DNA from: Pseudomonadota bacterium
Lineage (GTDB): Bacteria > Pseudomonadota > Alphaproteobacteria > Rhizobiales > Rhizobiaceae
Direction: 5' to 3'
Length of the DNA stretch: 6,575 nt
NCBI GenBank assembly: GCA_023388675.1
Contig: JAEWFU010000076.1
Coordinates: forward strand, 1 to 6,575
This document shows positions 1 through 6,543 of the stretch, piece by piece (within the stretch, counting starts at the first letter, position 1; every line of letters starts with the position of its first letter). Position numbers and translations under genes: made by a program. The notes below the pieces were generated by a model. It saw nothing but the letters and a program-made list of their open reading frames with translations. It was not told the origin of the DNA and did not search any database.

Positions 1-2
1 TC

Positions 3-305
3 AGTCCCCACCGCATCAATCGGTACTTGTTCAACAATGAGGCAAATACGATCTCGTTACGGCTTCTCGATCAGAACGGCGAGGAACTGGAGCTTGAGTT
101 GTCCGTCGAAGACGCGGGTGAAATCGCGGCTACAGTCCCGTTTATGCTGAGCAAACCATTGCCGGCAAATTCGGAACGGCCGGCTTCCATCGGTCCTTCC
201 GCTTGGCGGCCGCCGTGCCCGGCTTCACCGCTGATGTCTGCCGTGCGAGACATCCCGCTTGCACGCGGGAAGGCGCCTCGCTACCAATACCAATATCTCC
301 ACTGA
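3..305 (+). CDS. 3' end of an unrecognised gene (truncated at left edge)
   Basis: The frame is open from the first complete codon to a TGA at 303-305, so the gene begins outside the window; the TTG at 27 is probably internal. Roughly the first 52 visible residues look like real protein, with an acidic stretch (NGEELELELSVEDAGEIAA) followed by VPFMLSKPL. The remaining ~48 residues are rich in Pro, Arg and Ala and look more like read-through of non-coding DNA. A frameshift or premature loss of the normal stop is therefore possible. It ends 18 bases before the modA start and lies on the same strand, so co-transcription is possible, but nothing links it to molybdate. I do not recognise the family; it does not resemble the regulator ModE. 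The reading frame is moderately likely to be real, and the function is unknown. Confidence 0.5.
   Translation, partial: SPHRINRYLFNNEANTISLRLLDQNGEELELELSVEDAGEIAATVPFMLSKPLPANSERPASIGPSAWRPPCPASPLMSAVRDIPLARGKAPRYQYQYLH
253..270. other. small hairpin ahead of modA
   Basis: TCCCGC (253-258) and GCGGGA (265-270) form a perfect 6-bp stem with a 6-base loop, about 55 bases before modA. No run of T follows. It may help end upstream transcription or shape the modA leader, or it may be chance in GC-rich DNA. Confidence 0.25.
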
Positions 306-314
306 AATATAGCG
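279..314. promoter_or_regulatory. possible degenerate Mo-box (ModE-type operator)
   Basis: ATATAGCG at 307-314 matches one half of the known Mo-box, whose half-site is close to CGCTATAT. A weaker opposing half starts with CGCTA at 279-283. The matching outer bases are in the right orientation, but the space between halves is longer than in known Mo-boxes and the inner bases of the left half fit poorly. The good half touches the modA ribosome binding site (314-319), where a bound repressor could block expression. No modE gene is in the window. This is a weak call. Confidence 0.22.
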
Positions 315-323
315 GAGGGATCA

Positions 324-1064
324 ATGCGCCGACTGTTTCTAGCCCTTGCCACGGCAACATGCCTGACGTCCGCCGCTTACGCGGAGAGCGTCAACGTCGC
401 CGTCGCCGCAAATTTCACGGACGCTGCCAACGAAATCGCGGCGGCGTTTGCAGAGGCCACCAACCATGAGGCGCTGTTATCGTTCGGATCGACCGGCCAG
501 CTCTACACGCAAATAACCCAGAGTGCGCCTTTCCAGGTCTTCCTTTCCGCCGACGACAAGCGCCCTGCCTTGTCAGTTGAAGAAGGCTTCGGAGTCGAAG
601 GTACGGTCTTCACCTATGCCATCGGCCAACTGGCGCTCTACTCGGCAGAAGCAGGCAAGGTAACGGGTCCGGAGACACTGGAAGGTGGTGACTTCCAGCA
701 GATTGCCATCGCCAACCCCGAAACCGCCCCCTATGGAACGGCGGCCGTCGAGACCATGCAGTCGTTGGGTGTTTATGAGGCGTTGCAGCCGAAGATCGTG
801 CAGGGACAGAACATCGGCCAGACTTTCCAGTTCGTCGAAACCGGCAATGCCGAAATCGGTTTCGTCGCGCTCGGACAGATTTCACAGTCCGAAGCGGGCT
901 CGCGCTGGATTGTTCCGCAGGAGCGTTATGAGGCGATCAGGCAGGATGCCGTACTGCTCAAGACCGGTGAGGGTAATGCGGCTGCGGTCGCCTTCGTCGA
1001 ATTCCTGAAAGGGGAAGCTGCGTCCGCCATCATCGAAAAATATGGCTACGCACTCGACCGCTGA
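324..1064 (+). CDS. modA: ModA, periplasmic molybdate-binding protein
   Basis: This is the substrate-binding protein of the high-affinity molybdate importer. It captures molybdate (usually also tungstate) in the periplasm and delivers it to ModB. Residues 1-20 form a classic Sec signal peptide: RR near the start, a hydrophobic core, and probable cleavage after AYA. The mature protein shows ModA hallmarks: VAVAAN (25-30) and SFGSTGQ (53-59), which supply serine and backbone contacts to the oxyanion, then VFLSADDKRP (72-81), NPETAPYG (131-138) and the hinge/second-lobe segment around GNAEIGFVAL (174-183). At 246 residues it is close to the usual ~250. The ATG is preceded by GGAGGG at 314-319, a strong if slightly close Shine-Dalgarno sequence. 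It is first gene of modABC. The identity is confident because modB and modC follow. Confidence 0.95.
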   Translation: MRRLFLALATATCLTSAAYAESVNVAVAANFTDAANEIAAAFAEATNHEALLSFGSTGQLYTQITQSAPFQVFLSADDKRPALSVEEGFGVEGTVFTYAIGQLALYSAEAGKVTGPETLEGGDFQQIAIANPETAPYGTAAVETMQSLGVYEALQPKIVQGQNIGQTFQFVETGNAEIGFVALGQISQSEAGSRWIVPQERYEAIRQDAVLLKTGEGNAAAVAFVEFLKGEAASAIIEKYGYALDR

Positions 1065-1079
1065 TCGTCCAGAATGACA

Positions 1080-1107
1080 GCCGCGCGCTGACCCTTTCCG
1101 GCGCGGC
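1080..1107 (+). other. modA-modB intercistronic hairpin
   Basis: GCCGCGC (1080-1086) and GCGCGGC (1101-1107) form a perfect 7-bp all-GC stem with a 14-base loop, 15 bases after the modA stop. No T-run follows. In ABC transporter operons such a hairpin often protects the 3' end of the binding-protein message, raising its level above that of the permease. Applying that role here is inference. Confidence 0.45.
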
Positions 1108-1130
1108 GCTTCATCTCGGGGGTCGGAAAG

Positions 1131-1808
1131 CTGTCTCAGGAACTGTGGTCGCCGATCAGGCTGACAATCGAACTCGCTTCCATCACGACCATCTTTCTTA
1201 CGATCGTAGGTATGCCGATCGCGTGGTGGCTGGCCTGGACGACATCACGCTGGAAGGAAGTCGTCGCAACCGTCGTTGCGCTTCCGCTGGTCCTGCCACC
1301 CACGGTGCTGGGTTTCTACATCCTCGTGGCACTGGGGCCGCAAGGTCTTGGTGGCTGGCTGGGCTCACTGGTCGGAATGCGCACCTTCGCCTTCACCTTT
1401 CAGGGGCTGGTTGTCGGCTCGGTCATTTCCTCGCTGCCGTTCATGGTCCAGCCGCTGCGCAATTCCTTCGAGGCCATGGGCAGGCGGCCGCTGGAGGTTG
1501 CAGCGACCCTGCGCGCGTCGCCATGGGACCGCTTCTTGACCGTTGCTTTGCCTTTAGCCGTTCCCGGCCTGCTGACCGGAGCCGTGCTCGTCTTCGCGCA
1601 TACGGTAGGTGAATTCGGCGTCATCCTGATGATCGGCGGCAACATTCCCGGCACCACCAGGGTTTTGTCGATCGCCATCTACGATTTCGTCGAAACCTTG
1701 CGCTGGCGCGAGGCGCACATCCTGTCGCTCGGTATGCTGGTGTTCTCCTTCTGCGTGATCCTCGTCGTGTCCCTGCTGGCGCGTCGCTCGGGCAGGAGAA
1801 CCTTCTGA
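1131..1808 (+). CDS. modB: ModB, molybdate ABC transporter permease (start uncertain)
   Basis: This is the inner-membrane permease through which ModC-driven molybdate uptake passes. It has about five hydrophobic segments and the typical [14 protein letters not shown] segment. A cytoplasmic EAA-type loop follows ([14 protein letters not shown] to VALPLAVPG), which contacts the ATPase. The first in-frame ATG (1212) would give only 198 residues, cut into the first membrane helix, and lacks a properly spaced ribosome binding site. The frame stays coding-like upstream ([17 protein letters not shown]), but between the in-frame TGA at 1089-1091 and 1212 there is no ATG, GTG or TTG. CTG at 1131, 8 bases after GGGGG (1118-1122), gives 225 residues, close to the ~229 usual for ModB, so I chose it. 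CTG at 1143 is an alternative. The stop overlaps the modC start by one base (TGATG). The identity is confident, the start is not. Confidence 0.88.
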   Translation: MSQELWSPIRLTIELASITTIFLTIVGMPIAWWLAWTTSRWKEVVATVVALPLVLPPTVLGFYILVALGPQGLGGWLGSLVGMRTFAFTFQGLVVGSVISSLPFMVQPLRNSFEAMGRRPLEVAATLRASPWDRFLTVALPLAVPGLLTGAVLVFAHTVGEFGVILMIGGNIPGTTRVLSIAIYDFVETLRWREAHILSLGMLVFSFCVILVVSLLARRSGRRTF

Positions 1809-2890
1809 TGGGCGATGCCATCGCAATCGCGCTCCAAGGCACACTGGGCACTTTCACGCTCGATGTAGACTTCAAGGTGCCCATGGGTGGGATCTCGGCG
1901 CTTTTCGGTCCGTCCGGCTGCGGCAAGACAACGATCCTGCGCTCCGTTGCCGGTCTCCACCGCATACCCGGACACATCGCCGTTGGTGACGAAACCTGGC
2001 AGGACAGGAGCCGTTTCGTGCCGACACATCGACGTGCACTCGGCTATGTGTTTCAGGAGGCGAGCCTGTTTGCGCACATGTCGGTGCGCCAGAATCTCAC
2101 CTATGGCGAGAAACGGTCCAAAGGCGTCCTGAAACACATACGCTTTGACGAAGTGGTCGATCTTCTGGGCATCGGGCCACTGGTGGATCGTTCGCCCGAA
2201 AACCTGTCGGGTGGCGAGCGCCAACGCGTGTCGATCGGACGGGCGTTGCTCTCCCAACCGCGCCTGCTCCTGATGGACGAGCCCTTGTCCGCGCTCGACC
2301 GCATGGCGAAGGACGAGATCCTGCCCTATTTCGAGGCGCTGCACGCAAACCTGAAGATCCCGATCCTGCTCGTGACCCACGACATAGCCGAAGTCGAGCG
2401 GCTGGCGGACCATCTGGTCCTCCTGCGGCAGGGTCGAGTGGTCGCATCGGGGCCTTTGAACGAAGTCCTGGCAGCACCGGACTCGCCGCTTGCGGGACGC
2501 CGCGACTTCGCCGCCGTACTTCCAGCTCGCGTTCTACGTCATGACCCGGACGGCATCGCTGTACTTGATATCGCCGGTCGCGAGTTTCTGGTTCTGGCCA
2601 ACGGTCTTGAACAGAACGACATGGTCCGCGTGCGCATAGCAGCGAGCGACGTTTCGATTGCAAGGTACCGGCACGACGCCAGCAGCATCCTCAACGCGAT
2701 CCCGGCGCGCGTCATCGGCATCGACCCGATCGGTGAAGCGGAGGCGAGCGTTCGGCTTGATTTCGGCATAAGCGCGCAAGCGTCCATTCGCGCCCGCATC
2801 ACGCGCAGGTCGCTTGCAGCGCTGGAATTGTCGCAGGGCCAGACGGTCATCGCGCAAATCAAGAGCGTCTCACTCGTCGCCAACAGATAG
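1808..2890 (+). CDS. modC: ModC, molybdate ABC transporter ATP-binding protein
   Basis: This cytoplasmic ATPase powers molybdate import through ModB. All nucleotide-binding motifs are intact: Walker A GPSGCGKTT (34-42), Q-loop Gln83, signature LSGGERQ (133-139), Walker B LLLMDEP (153-159), D-loop SALD (161-164) and switch His191 in VTHD. The ModC-typical RVRIAASDVSIAR (274-286) leads into a C-terminal Mop/TOBE domain (about 292-357), which binds oxyanion and in known ModC proteins allows inhibition of transport when the cell has enough molybdate. The length of 360 residues is standard. The ATG at 1808 overlaps the modB stop, and AGGAG at 1794-1798 lies 9 bases upstream, so translation is probably coupled. 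The Mop domain separates it from sulfate or phosphate ATPases. Confidence 0.96.
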   Translation: MGDAIAIALQGTLGTFTLDVDFKVPMGGISALFGPSGCGKTTILRSVAGLHRIPGHIAVGDETWQDRSRFVPTHRRALGYVFQEASLFAHMSVRQNLTYGEKRSKGVLKHIRFDEVVDLLGIGPLVDRSPENLSGGERQRVSIGRALLSQPRLLLMDEPLSALDRMAKDEILPYFEALHANLKIPILLVTHDIAEVERLADHLVLLRQGRVVASGPLNEVLAAPDSPLAGRRDFAAVLPARVLRHDPDGIAVLDIAGREFLVLANGLEQNDMVRVRIAASDVSIARYRHDASSILNAIPARVIGIDPIGEAEASVRLDFGISAQASIRARITRRSLAALELSQGQTVIAQIKSVSLVANR

Positions 2891-3024
2891 CAATATTTGC
2901 AGTGCTGTAGCACAATGCCGCTGGACGGATACGGCTTCAGCAAACGCTGCATATTATGGATGGCCGACGGGGTTCGGCGGGCAGTTCCGTGACATGCTCC
3001 AACCGAACAGGAAGGAAAGCAGCC

Positions 3025-3471
3025 ATGAAAATTGTGACGAGCCTCAGCTTTCAGGGCCAGTGCCGCGAGGCGTTCGAGCACTACGCCAAGGTGCTGGGCG
3101 GAAAGATCACCGCGGCCATGCCCTATGCAGACGGACCGCCGGACATGCCGATCAGCGACGAGAAATACAAGACCTGGCTGATGCACTGCTGGCTTGAGAT
3201 CGGCGATCAGGCACTGATGGGTGCCGACATGGATGTCGACTGGGCACCCAACATCGGCAAGCCAAAGAACGGGTTCGATGTCACGCTGCACACCGAGGAC
3301 GGTGCGGAGGCAAAGCGGTGGTTCGACCAGTTGTCGGAGGGCGGCAAGGCCGTCATGCCATTTGGCGAAACCTTCCGGTCGCCCGGTTTCGGCTCGCTGG
3401 TCGACAAGTTCGGAGTCCCGTGGATGATCAACGTCATTCCGTCGCCCGACTGGAAACCCCAGCAGGGCTGA
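3025..3471 (+). CDS. PhnB-like VOC (glyoxalase/bleomycin-resistance superfamily) protein
   Basis: This small cytoplasmic protein of 148 residues is of the PhnB/YjdN type in the vicinal oxygen chelate superfamily. Family features seen are the N-terminal strand and helix (SLSFQGQ, then CREAFEHYAKVLGG at 13-26), a central acidic strand region, VMPFGETF (110-117), and the C-terminal GSLVDKFGVPWMINV (123-137). The length matches E. coli YjdN (~147). These proteins are often mislabelled as 3-demethylubiquinone methyltransferases; the true substrate is unknown. The start at 3025 has GAAGGAAAG upstream at 3011-3019; a longer in-frame start at 2956 would add a Ser/Arg-rich tail unlike the family. It lies 134 bases after modC on the same strand but has no obvious role in molybdate metabolism. 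I see no convincing promoter in that gap. Confidence 0.9.
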   Translation: MKIVTSLSFQGQCREAFEHYAKVLGGKITAAMPYADGPPDMPISDEKYKTWLMHCWLEIGDQALMGADMDVDWAPNIGKPKNGFDVTLHTEDGAEAKRWFDQLSEGGKAVMPFGETFRSPGFGSLVDKFGVPWMINVIPSPDWKPQQG

Positions 3472-3502
3472 ACGCGGAAGCGCAAGTTTTCGGAAGCCTC
3501 CG

Positions 3503-3534
3503 GCAGCACCGCTCAGTCGCACGAGCGGTGCTGC
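3503..3534. terminator. strong hairpin between convergent genes, probable bidirectional terminator
   Basis: GCAGCACCGCTC (3503-3514) and GAGCGGTGCTGC (3523-3534) are perfect complements, giving a 12-bp GC-rich stem with an 8-base loop. It lies 31 bases after the VOC gene stop and 48 bases beyond the end of the convergent alcohol dehydrogenase gene. Neither strand has a T-run after the stem, so it is not a textbook intrinsic terminator. Its position and perfection still suggest it ends both transcripts or stabilises their 3' ends. Confidence 0.65.
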
Positions 3535-3582
3535 GTTACGTGTGTCGGTAACGCTCGCAGTGCGCCGCGTCACCGACCAGCC

Positions 3583-4764
3583 TCAGAGCTTGCCTTCGAT
3601 CGCGTTATCTAGGAGCGACAGCGCGCCTTCTCTGGTCAGCGCAATCGGGTTGCCGCCTGCCGTAGGATCGACGATCGCCATGTCGGCAATCAGATTTTTG
3701 CGCGCCTGATCGGGTGCGAAGCCGTCGATGAACTCCGGCAGCGTATGGGGCACGCCAAGCTCTCCGCGCAGCTTGAGAATAGCGTCAGCAAACCCGTCGA
3801 AGCCACCTGCGAAGCCGCAATAGGCTGCCAGCCTTTCGATGCGGACCTCGATGGCGGAGCGGTTGAAAGCCAGCACGTAGGGCATAAAGACGGCGTTGGT
3901 CATGCCGTGGTGGGTGTCGTAGAGCGCGCCGATGGGGTGCGACAGCGAATGGATCGCACCCAGCCCCTTCTGGAAGGTGGTGGCGCCCATCGCGGCAGCC
4001 GACATCATGTGCGCCCGCGCCGTGAGGTCGGAGCCGTTCGCGAACGCCTTCGGCAGGTTCTCGAAGACGAGGCGCACGCCCTCGACCGCGATGCCGTCGG
4101 CCATCGGATGGTAGCCCGGCGCGCAATAGGCTTCCAGACAGTGGGCCAGTGCGTCCATGCCGGTGCCGGCGGTGATGAAGGGCGGCATGCCGGCCGTCAG
4201 CTCCGGATCGGCAATCACGATAGCCGGCATCATCTTGGGGTGGAAGATAACTTTCTTGGTGTGGCTCGCCTCATGGGTCAGAACGCCGGCGCGTCCTACC
4301 TCCGAACCGGTGCCGGCAGTGGTCGGCACGGCCACGATGGGCGCGATCCGCGAGGCATCCGCGCGGGTCCACCAGTCGCCGATGTCCTCGAAATCCCAGA
4401 CGGGGCGGGACTGGTGCGCCTGGAAGGCGATCAGCTTGCCGAGGTCGAGTGCCGAGCCGCCGCCAAAGGCGATGACGCCGTCATGCCCGCCGGCCTTGAA
4501 GACCTCTACGCCAGCATAGAGGTTCGATTCGATCGGATTCGGCTTGACGTCGGAGAAGACGCCGTGGGCAACGCCGGCATCCGCGAGCAGCTTCAGCGTG
4601 GAGGCAACCACCGGCAGCTTCGCAAGGCCCGGATCGGTGACGAAGAGCGGGTTGGCGATGCCCACCTCCTTCAAGATTTCCGGCAGTTCGCCGATGCGGC
4701 CGGCACCGAAGCGGACGGTGGTGGGGTAGTTCCATTTGGAAATGAAGTTGGTCATTGGGAACAT
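3583..4764 (-). CDS. iron-containing (group III) alcohol dehydrogenase
   Basis: This NAD(P)-dependent, metal-dependent dehydrogenase interconverts an alcohol and its aldehyde or ketone in the cytoplasm. The N-terminal Rossmann-like domain carries GGGSALD (101-107) for cofactor binding, with PTTAGTGSEV (147-156) after it. The C-terminal helical domain supplies the metal site: Asp204 and His208 in GTGMDALAH, His272 in GAIHSLSHP, and His286 in DTHHG. The spacing matches the D-H-H-H ligands of E. coli FucO, so the enzyme should be active. The length of 393 residues is normal. ATG at 4764 and ATG at 4755 are both possible starts; neither has a strong ribosome binding site (GTGAAAG directly abuts the first). 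It lies 201 bases downstream of a co-oriented aldehyde dehydrogenase, suggesting paired oxidation of one substrate. The substrate cannot be named from sequence alone. Confidence 0.95.
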   Translation of the reverse strand: MFPMTNFISKWNYPTTVRFGAGRIGELPEILKEVGIANPLFVTDPGLAKLPVVASTLKLLADAGVAHGVFSDVKPNPIESNLYAGVEVFKAGGHDGVIAFGGGSALDLGKLIAFQAHQSRPVWDFEDIGDWWTRADASRIAPIVAVPTTAGTGSEVGRAGVLTHEASHTKKVIFHPKMMPAIVIADPELTAGMPPFITAGTGMDALAHCLEAYCAPGYHPMADGIAVEGVRLVFENLPKAFANGSDLTARAHMMSAAAMGATTFQKGLGAIHSLSHPIGALYDTHHGMTNAVFMPYVLAFNRSAIEVRIERLAAYCGFAGGFDGFADAILKLRGELGVPHTLPEFIDGFAPDQARKNLIADMAIVDPTAGGNPIALTREGALSLLDNAIEGKL

Positions 4765-4782
4765 CTTTCACGGTGCAGGTTC

Positions 4783-4943
4783 GTCATCCCGGCCGACCGA
4801 GCGAAGCGAGGGAGAGTCGGGACCCATTGAGCAGCGCGGCCGGTTCGCGGTTTCATGCTGACGCGAGAACCGGGCCGCGCTCGACGATGCGCGGACCAAT
4901 AGGTCCCGGATAACCTTCGCTTCGCTCCGGTTTCCGGGATGAC
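4783..4943. repeat. 161-bp imperfect palindromic repeat between ALDH and ADH genes
   Basis: The element is bounded by GTCATCCCGG (4783-4792) and its exact complement CCGGGATGAC (4934-4943). Reading inward, both halves repeat the same order of blocks: GAGCGAAGCGA, then CGGGACC with C/T ATTG, then GCGCGGCC(C)GGTTC. They are thus two diverged inverted copies of one unit, and the right copy carries about ten extra bases. Such units resemble intergenic palindromic repeats scattered through Hyphomicrobiales genomes. Folded in the RNA, it would form a long branched hairpin between the two minus-strand genes and could act in mRNA processing or partial termination. No open reading frame in it looks real. 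Confidence 0.8.
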
Positions 4944-4965
4944 GCGGTGGGGATTCATGGCCGTT

Positions 4966-6348
4966 CTAAATCGCTTCTCGCAAATGATAACTCTTCGGCC
5001 GCGTCAGGTTCTCGTAGCCGACGACCGACATCGCGCCGCCCTTGCCGGTTTCCTTGACGCCGGTCCAGACGAGGCCGGGATCGACATAGTCGCAGCGGTT
5101 CATAAACACCGTGCCGGTTTCGATGCGGTCTCCCAGACGCGCGGCGTGATCGGTGTCGGTGGTCCATAGCGATGCAGTCAGCCCATATGGGCTGTCGTTC
5201 ATGAGCGCGATGGCTTCCTCGTCGTCGCGCACCTTCATGATGCCGACGATGGGGCCGAAGCTCTCCTCGCGCATAACGCTCATCTGATGGTTGACGCCGG
5301 TCAGTACTTCCGGGGCGATGTAGGGCGAGCCCTCGCGGTCGCCGTCGACCGTCATGCCTATATGCGCGGCCGCCCCCTTGCGCAAAGCTTCCGCCTTCTG
5401 CTCGCGGATGAAGTCTGCGAAGCGCGCCTGCGCCATGGGGCCCATGGTGGTGGTCTGGTCGAGCGGGTTGCCGACGACGTAATTCTTCGTTTCGGCGATG
5501 AAGCCCTCGACGAAATCGTCATAGACCTTCTCGTGCACATAAACGCGCTCGATGCCGCAACAGCACTGGCCCGAATTGTAGAAGGCTCCGTCGACGAGAT
5601 TGGCGATCGCGTGGTCGAGCTTGACGTCGGGCAGAACGTAGGCCGGATCCTTGCCTCCAAGCTCCAGCCCCAGCGTCATGAAGGTGCCGGCCGCCGCCTT
5701 CTCGATCGCGCGGCCACCCGCGACCGACCCGGTGAAGTTGCAATGATCGACCTTGCCCGACCCGAGCAGCTTCTCGGTCTGGCCATGGCTGAGGACGATG
5801 TTCTGGAACAGACCCTTGGGCAGCCCGGCCTTCTCGAATGCCTGCTGAAAACGCTCGCCCACCAGTAGGGTCTGTGCCGCATGCTTCAGGATAACCGCAT
5901 TGCCCGCCATGAGCGCCGGCACGATCGAGTTCACCGCGGTCAGATAAGGATAGTTCCACGGCGCGATCACGAACACGACGCCAAGCGGCTCGCGCTTGAG
6001 GTAGCGGCGGAAGCCGGGGCGCTCCTCCGGGACGAAAGGCGCCAGCGCCTTCTCCGCCAGCGCGACCATGTAGCGCGTGCGCTCTTCCACGCCACCCTTC
6101 TCGCCGCCGTAGCGCACAGGGCGCCCCATCTGCCAGGCAATTTCGGGCACGATGTCGTCGTTCATCGCGACGAGCGCCTCGAGGAAGGCGAGCAGGTATT
6201 TCGCCTTCTCGTCGATCGGTGTGCCGGCCCATGCGAGCTGCGCCGATCTGGCGCGCTCGACCGCAGCACCGATCCCGGCCTCGGTGGCAACCGGACGTTC
6301 CGCGTAGATCGAACCGTCGACAGGTGATTTGAGTTTTATGGTTTCCAC
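4966..6348 (-). CDS. NAD(P)-dependent aldehyde dehydrogenase
   Basis: This soluble ALDH-superfamily enzyme oxidises an aldehyde to the carboxylic acid. Motifs seen are PWNYP (130-134, with oxyanion-hole Asn132), the cofactor-region Lys155, general base Glu229 in LELGGKDP (228-235), GQCCCG (260-265) with catalytic Cys263 by the GQxC rule, and EESFGP (361-366). The length of 460 residues is within the family range, at the shorter end. Two oddities are His156 after the cofactor lysine, where Pro is usual, and three successive cysteines at the active site. The GTG start at 6348 is supported by GGAGA at 6360-6356, 7 bases upstream. The stop is TAG. It sits upstream of the co-oriented iron alcohol dehydrogenase, pointing to a two-step alcohol-to-acid route. 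Its start and leader are mirrored by a second gene at the right edge. The exact substrate class (for example a semialdehyde) cannot be decided here. Confidence 0.95.
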   Translation of the reverse strand: METIKLKSPVDGSIYAERPVATEAGIGAAVERARSAQLAWAGTPIDEKAKYLLAFLEALVAMNDDIVPEIAWQMGRPVRYGGEKGGVEERTRYMVALAEKALAPFVPEERPGFRRYLKREPLGVVFVIAPWNYPYLTAVNSIVPALMAGNAVILKHAAQTLLVGERFQQAFEKAGLPKGLFQNIVLSHGQTEKLLGSGKVDHCNFTGSVAGGRAIEKAAAGTFMTLGLELGGKDPAYVLPDVKLDHAIANLVDGAFYNSGQCCCGIERVYVHEKVYDDFVEGFIAETKNYVVGNPLDQTTTMGPMAQARFADFIREQKAEALRKGAAAHIGMTVDGDREGSPYIAPEVLTGVNHQMSVMREESFGPIVGIMKVRDDEEAIALMNDSPYGLTASLWTTDTDHAARLGDRIETGTVFMNRCDYVDPGLVWTGVKETGKGGAMSVVGYENLTRPKSYHLREAI

Positions 6349-6380
6349 TTGGACGTCTCCGGTGGCGTTTTCAATCTGGT

Positions 6381-6423
6381 GCGTCCTTCGAGGCTCGCTG
6401 CGCTCGCACCTCAGGATGAGGGA
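6381..6423. repeat. REP-like palindromic unit, left copy
   Basis: The unit runs from GCGTCCTTCGAGGC through CTCGCTGCGCTCGC to CCTCAGGATGAGGGA. The hairpin CCTCA-GGA-TGAGG sits at its inner end. Closely similar units occur in many copies in Hyphomicrobiales genomes, as I recall them. It lies in the leader of the minus-strand aldehyde dehydrogenase, 32 bases from its start codon. Confidence 0.7.
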
Positions 6424-6467
6424 TGTCGTGCATCGAGCCTACGATGCGGCAGGTTCGAGAACCAACC

Positions 6468-6510
6468 TCCCTCATCCTGAGGTGCGAGCGCAGCGAGCCT
6501 CGAAGGACGC
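6468..6510. repeat. REP-like palindromic unit, right copy (inverted)
   Basis: This is the exact reverse complement of the unit at 6381-6423, placed in mirror position ahead of the plus-strand gene start at 6544. Paired inverted REP units are common, but here the identity continues past the unit into coding DNA, which an ordinary REP pair would not do. Confidence 0.7.
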
Positions 6511-6543
6511 ACCAGATTGAAAACGCCCACCGGAGACGTCCAA

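Noticed and set aside
1074..1091. ATG at 1074 as the modB start
   Set aside because: It is in the correct frame but meets a TGA after five codons, inside the intercistronic hairpin region.
1679..2413. 244-codon minus-strand open frame opposite modB/modC
   Set aside because: It lies opposite the Walker A, signature and Walker B regions of ModC; its length is explained by codon bias in GC-rich DNA.
2899..2918. Small hairpin after modC (GTGC-TGTA-GCAC with flanking GCA/TGC) as terminator
   Set aside because: The stem has only 4 bp before a bulge and no T-run follows; too weak to call.
2952..2957. TATTAT as a -10 box for the VOC gene
   Set aside because: No acceptable -35 box lies about 17 bases upstream (ATACGG at 2929-2934), so a promoter is not supported.
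2956..3024. Longer N-terminus for the VOC protein starting at 2956
   Set aside because: The added 23 residues are Ser/Arg-rich, are absent from the family as I know it, and the start at 3025 has a good ribosome binding site.
2539..3573. 344-codon minus-strand open frame across the end of modC and the VOC gene
   Set aside because: It is antisense to two convincing genes, spans their intergenic gap and the hairpin, and has no recognisable motif.
3745..4830. 361-codon open frame on the plus strand opposite the iron alcohol dehydrogenase
   Set aside because: It is antisense to a gene with intact catalytic motifs, its composition is typical of a GC-rich mirror frame, and it shows no recognisable domain.
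5519..6232. 237-codon frame overlapping the aldehyde dehydrogenase on the same strand
   Set aside because: It is a shifted reading of a gene with full ALDH motifs; the Arg/Gly/Ala-rich translation has no protein-like character.
6329..6520. 63-codon plus-strand open frame across the inverted repeat
   Set aside because: It consists of the antisense ALDH start plus REP-like repeat sequence and has no ribosome binding site or protein-like character.
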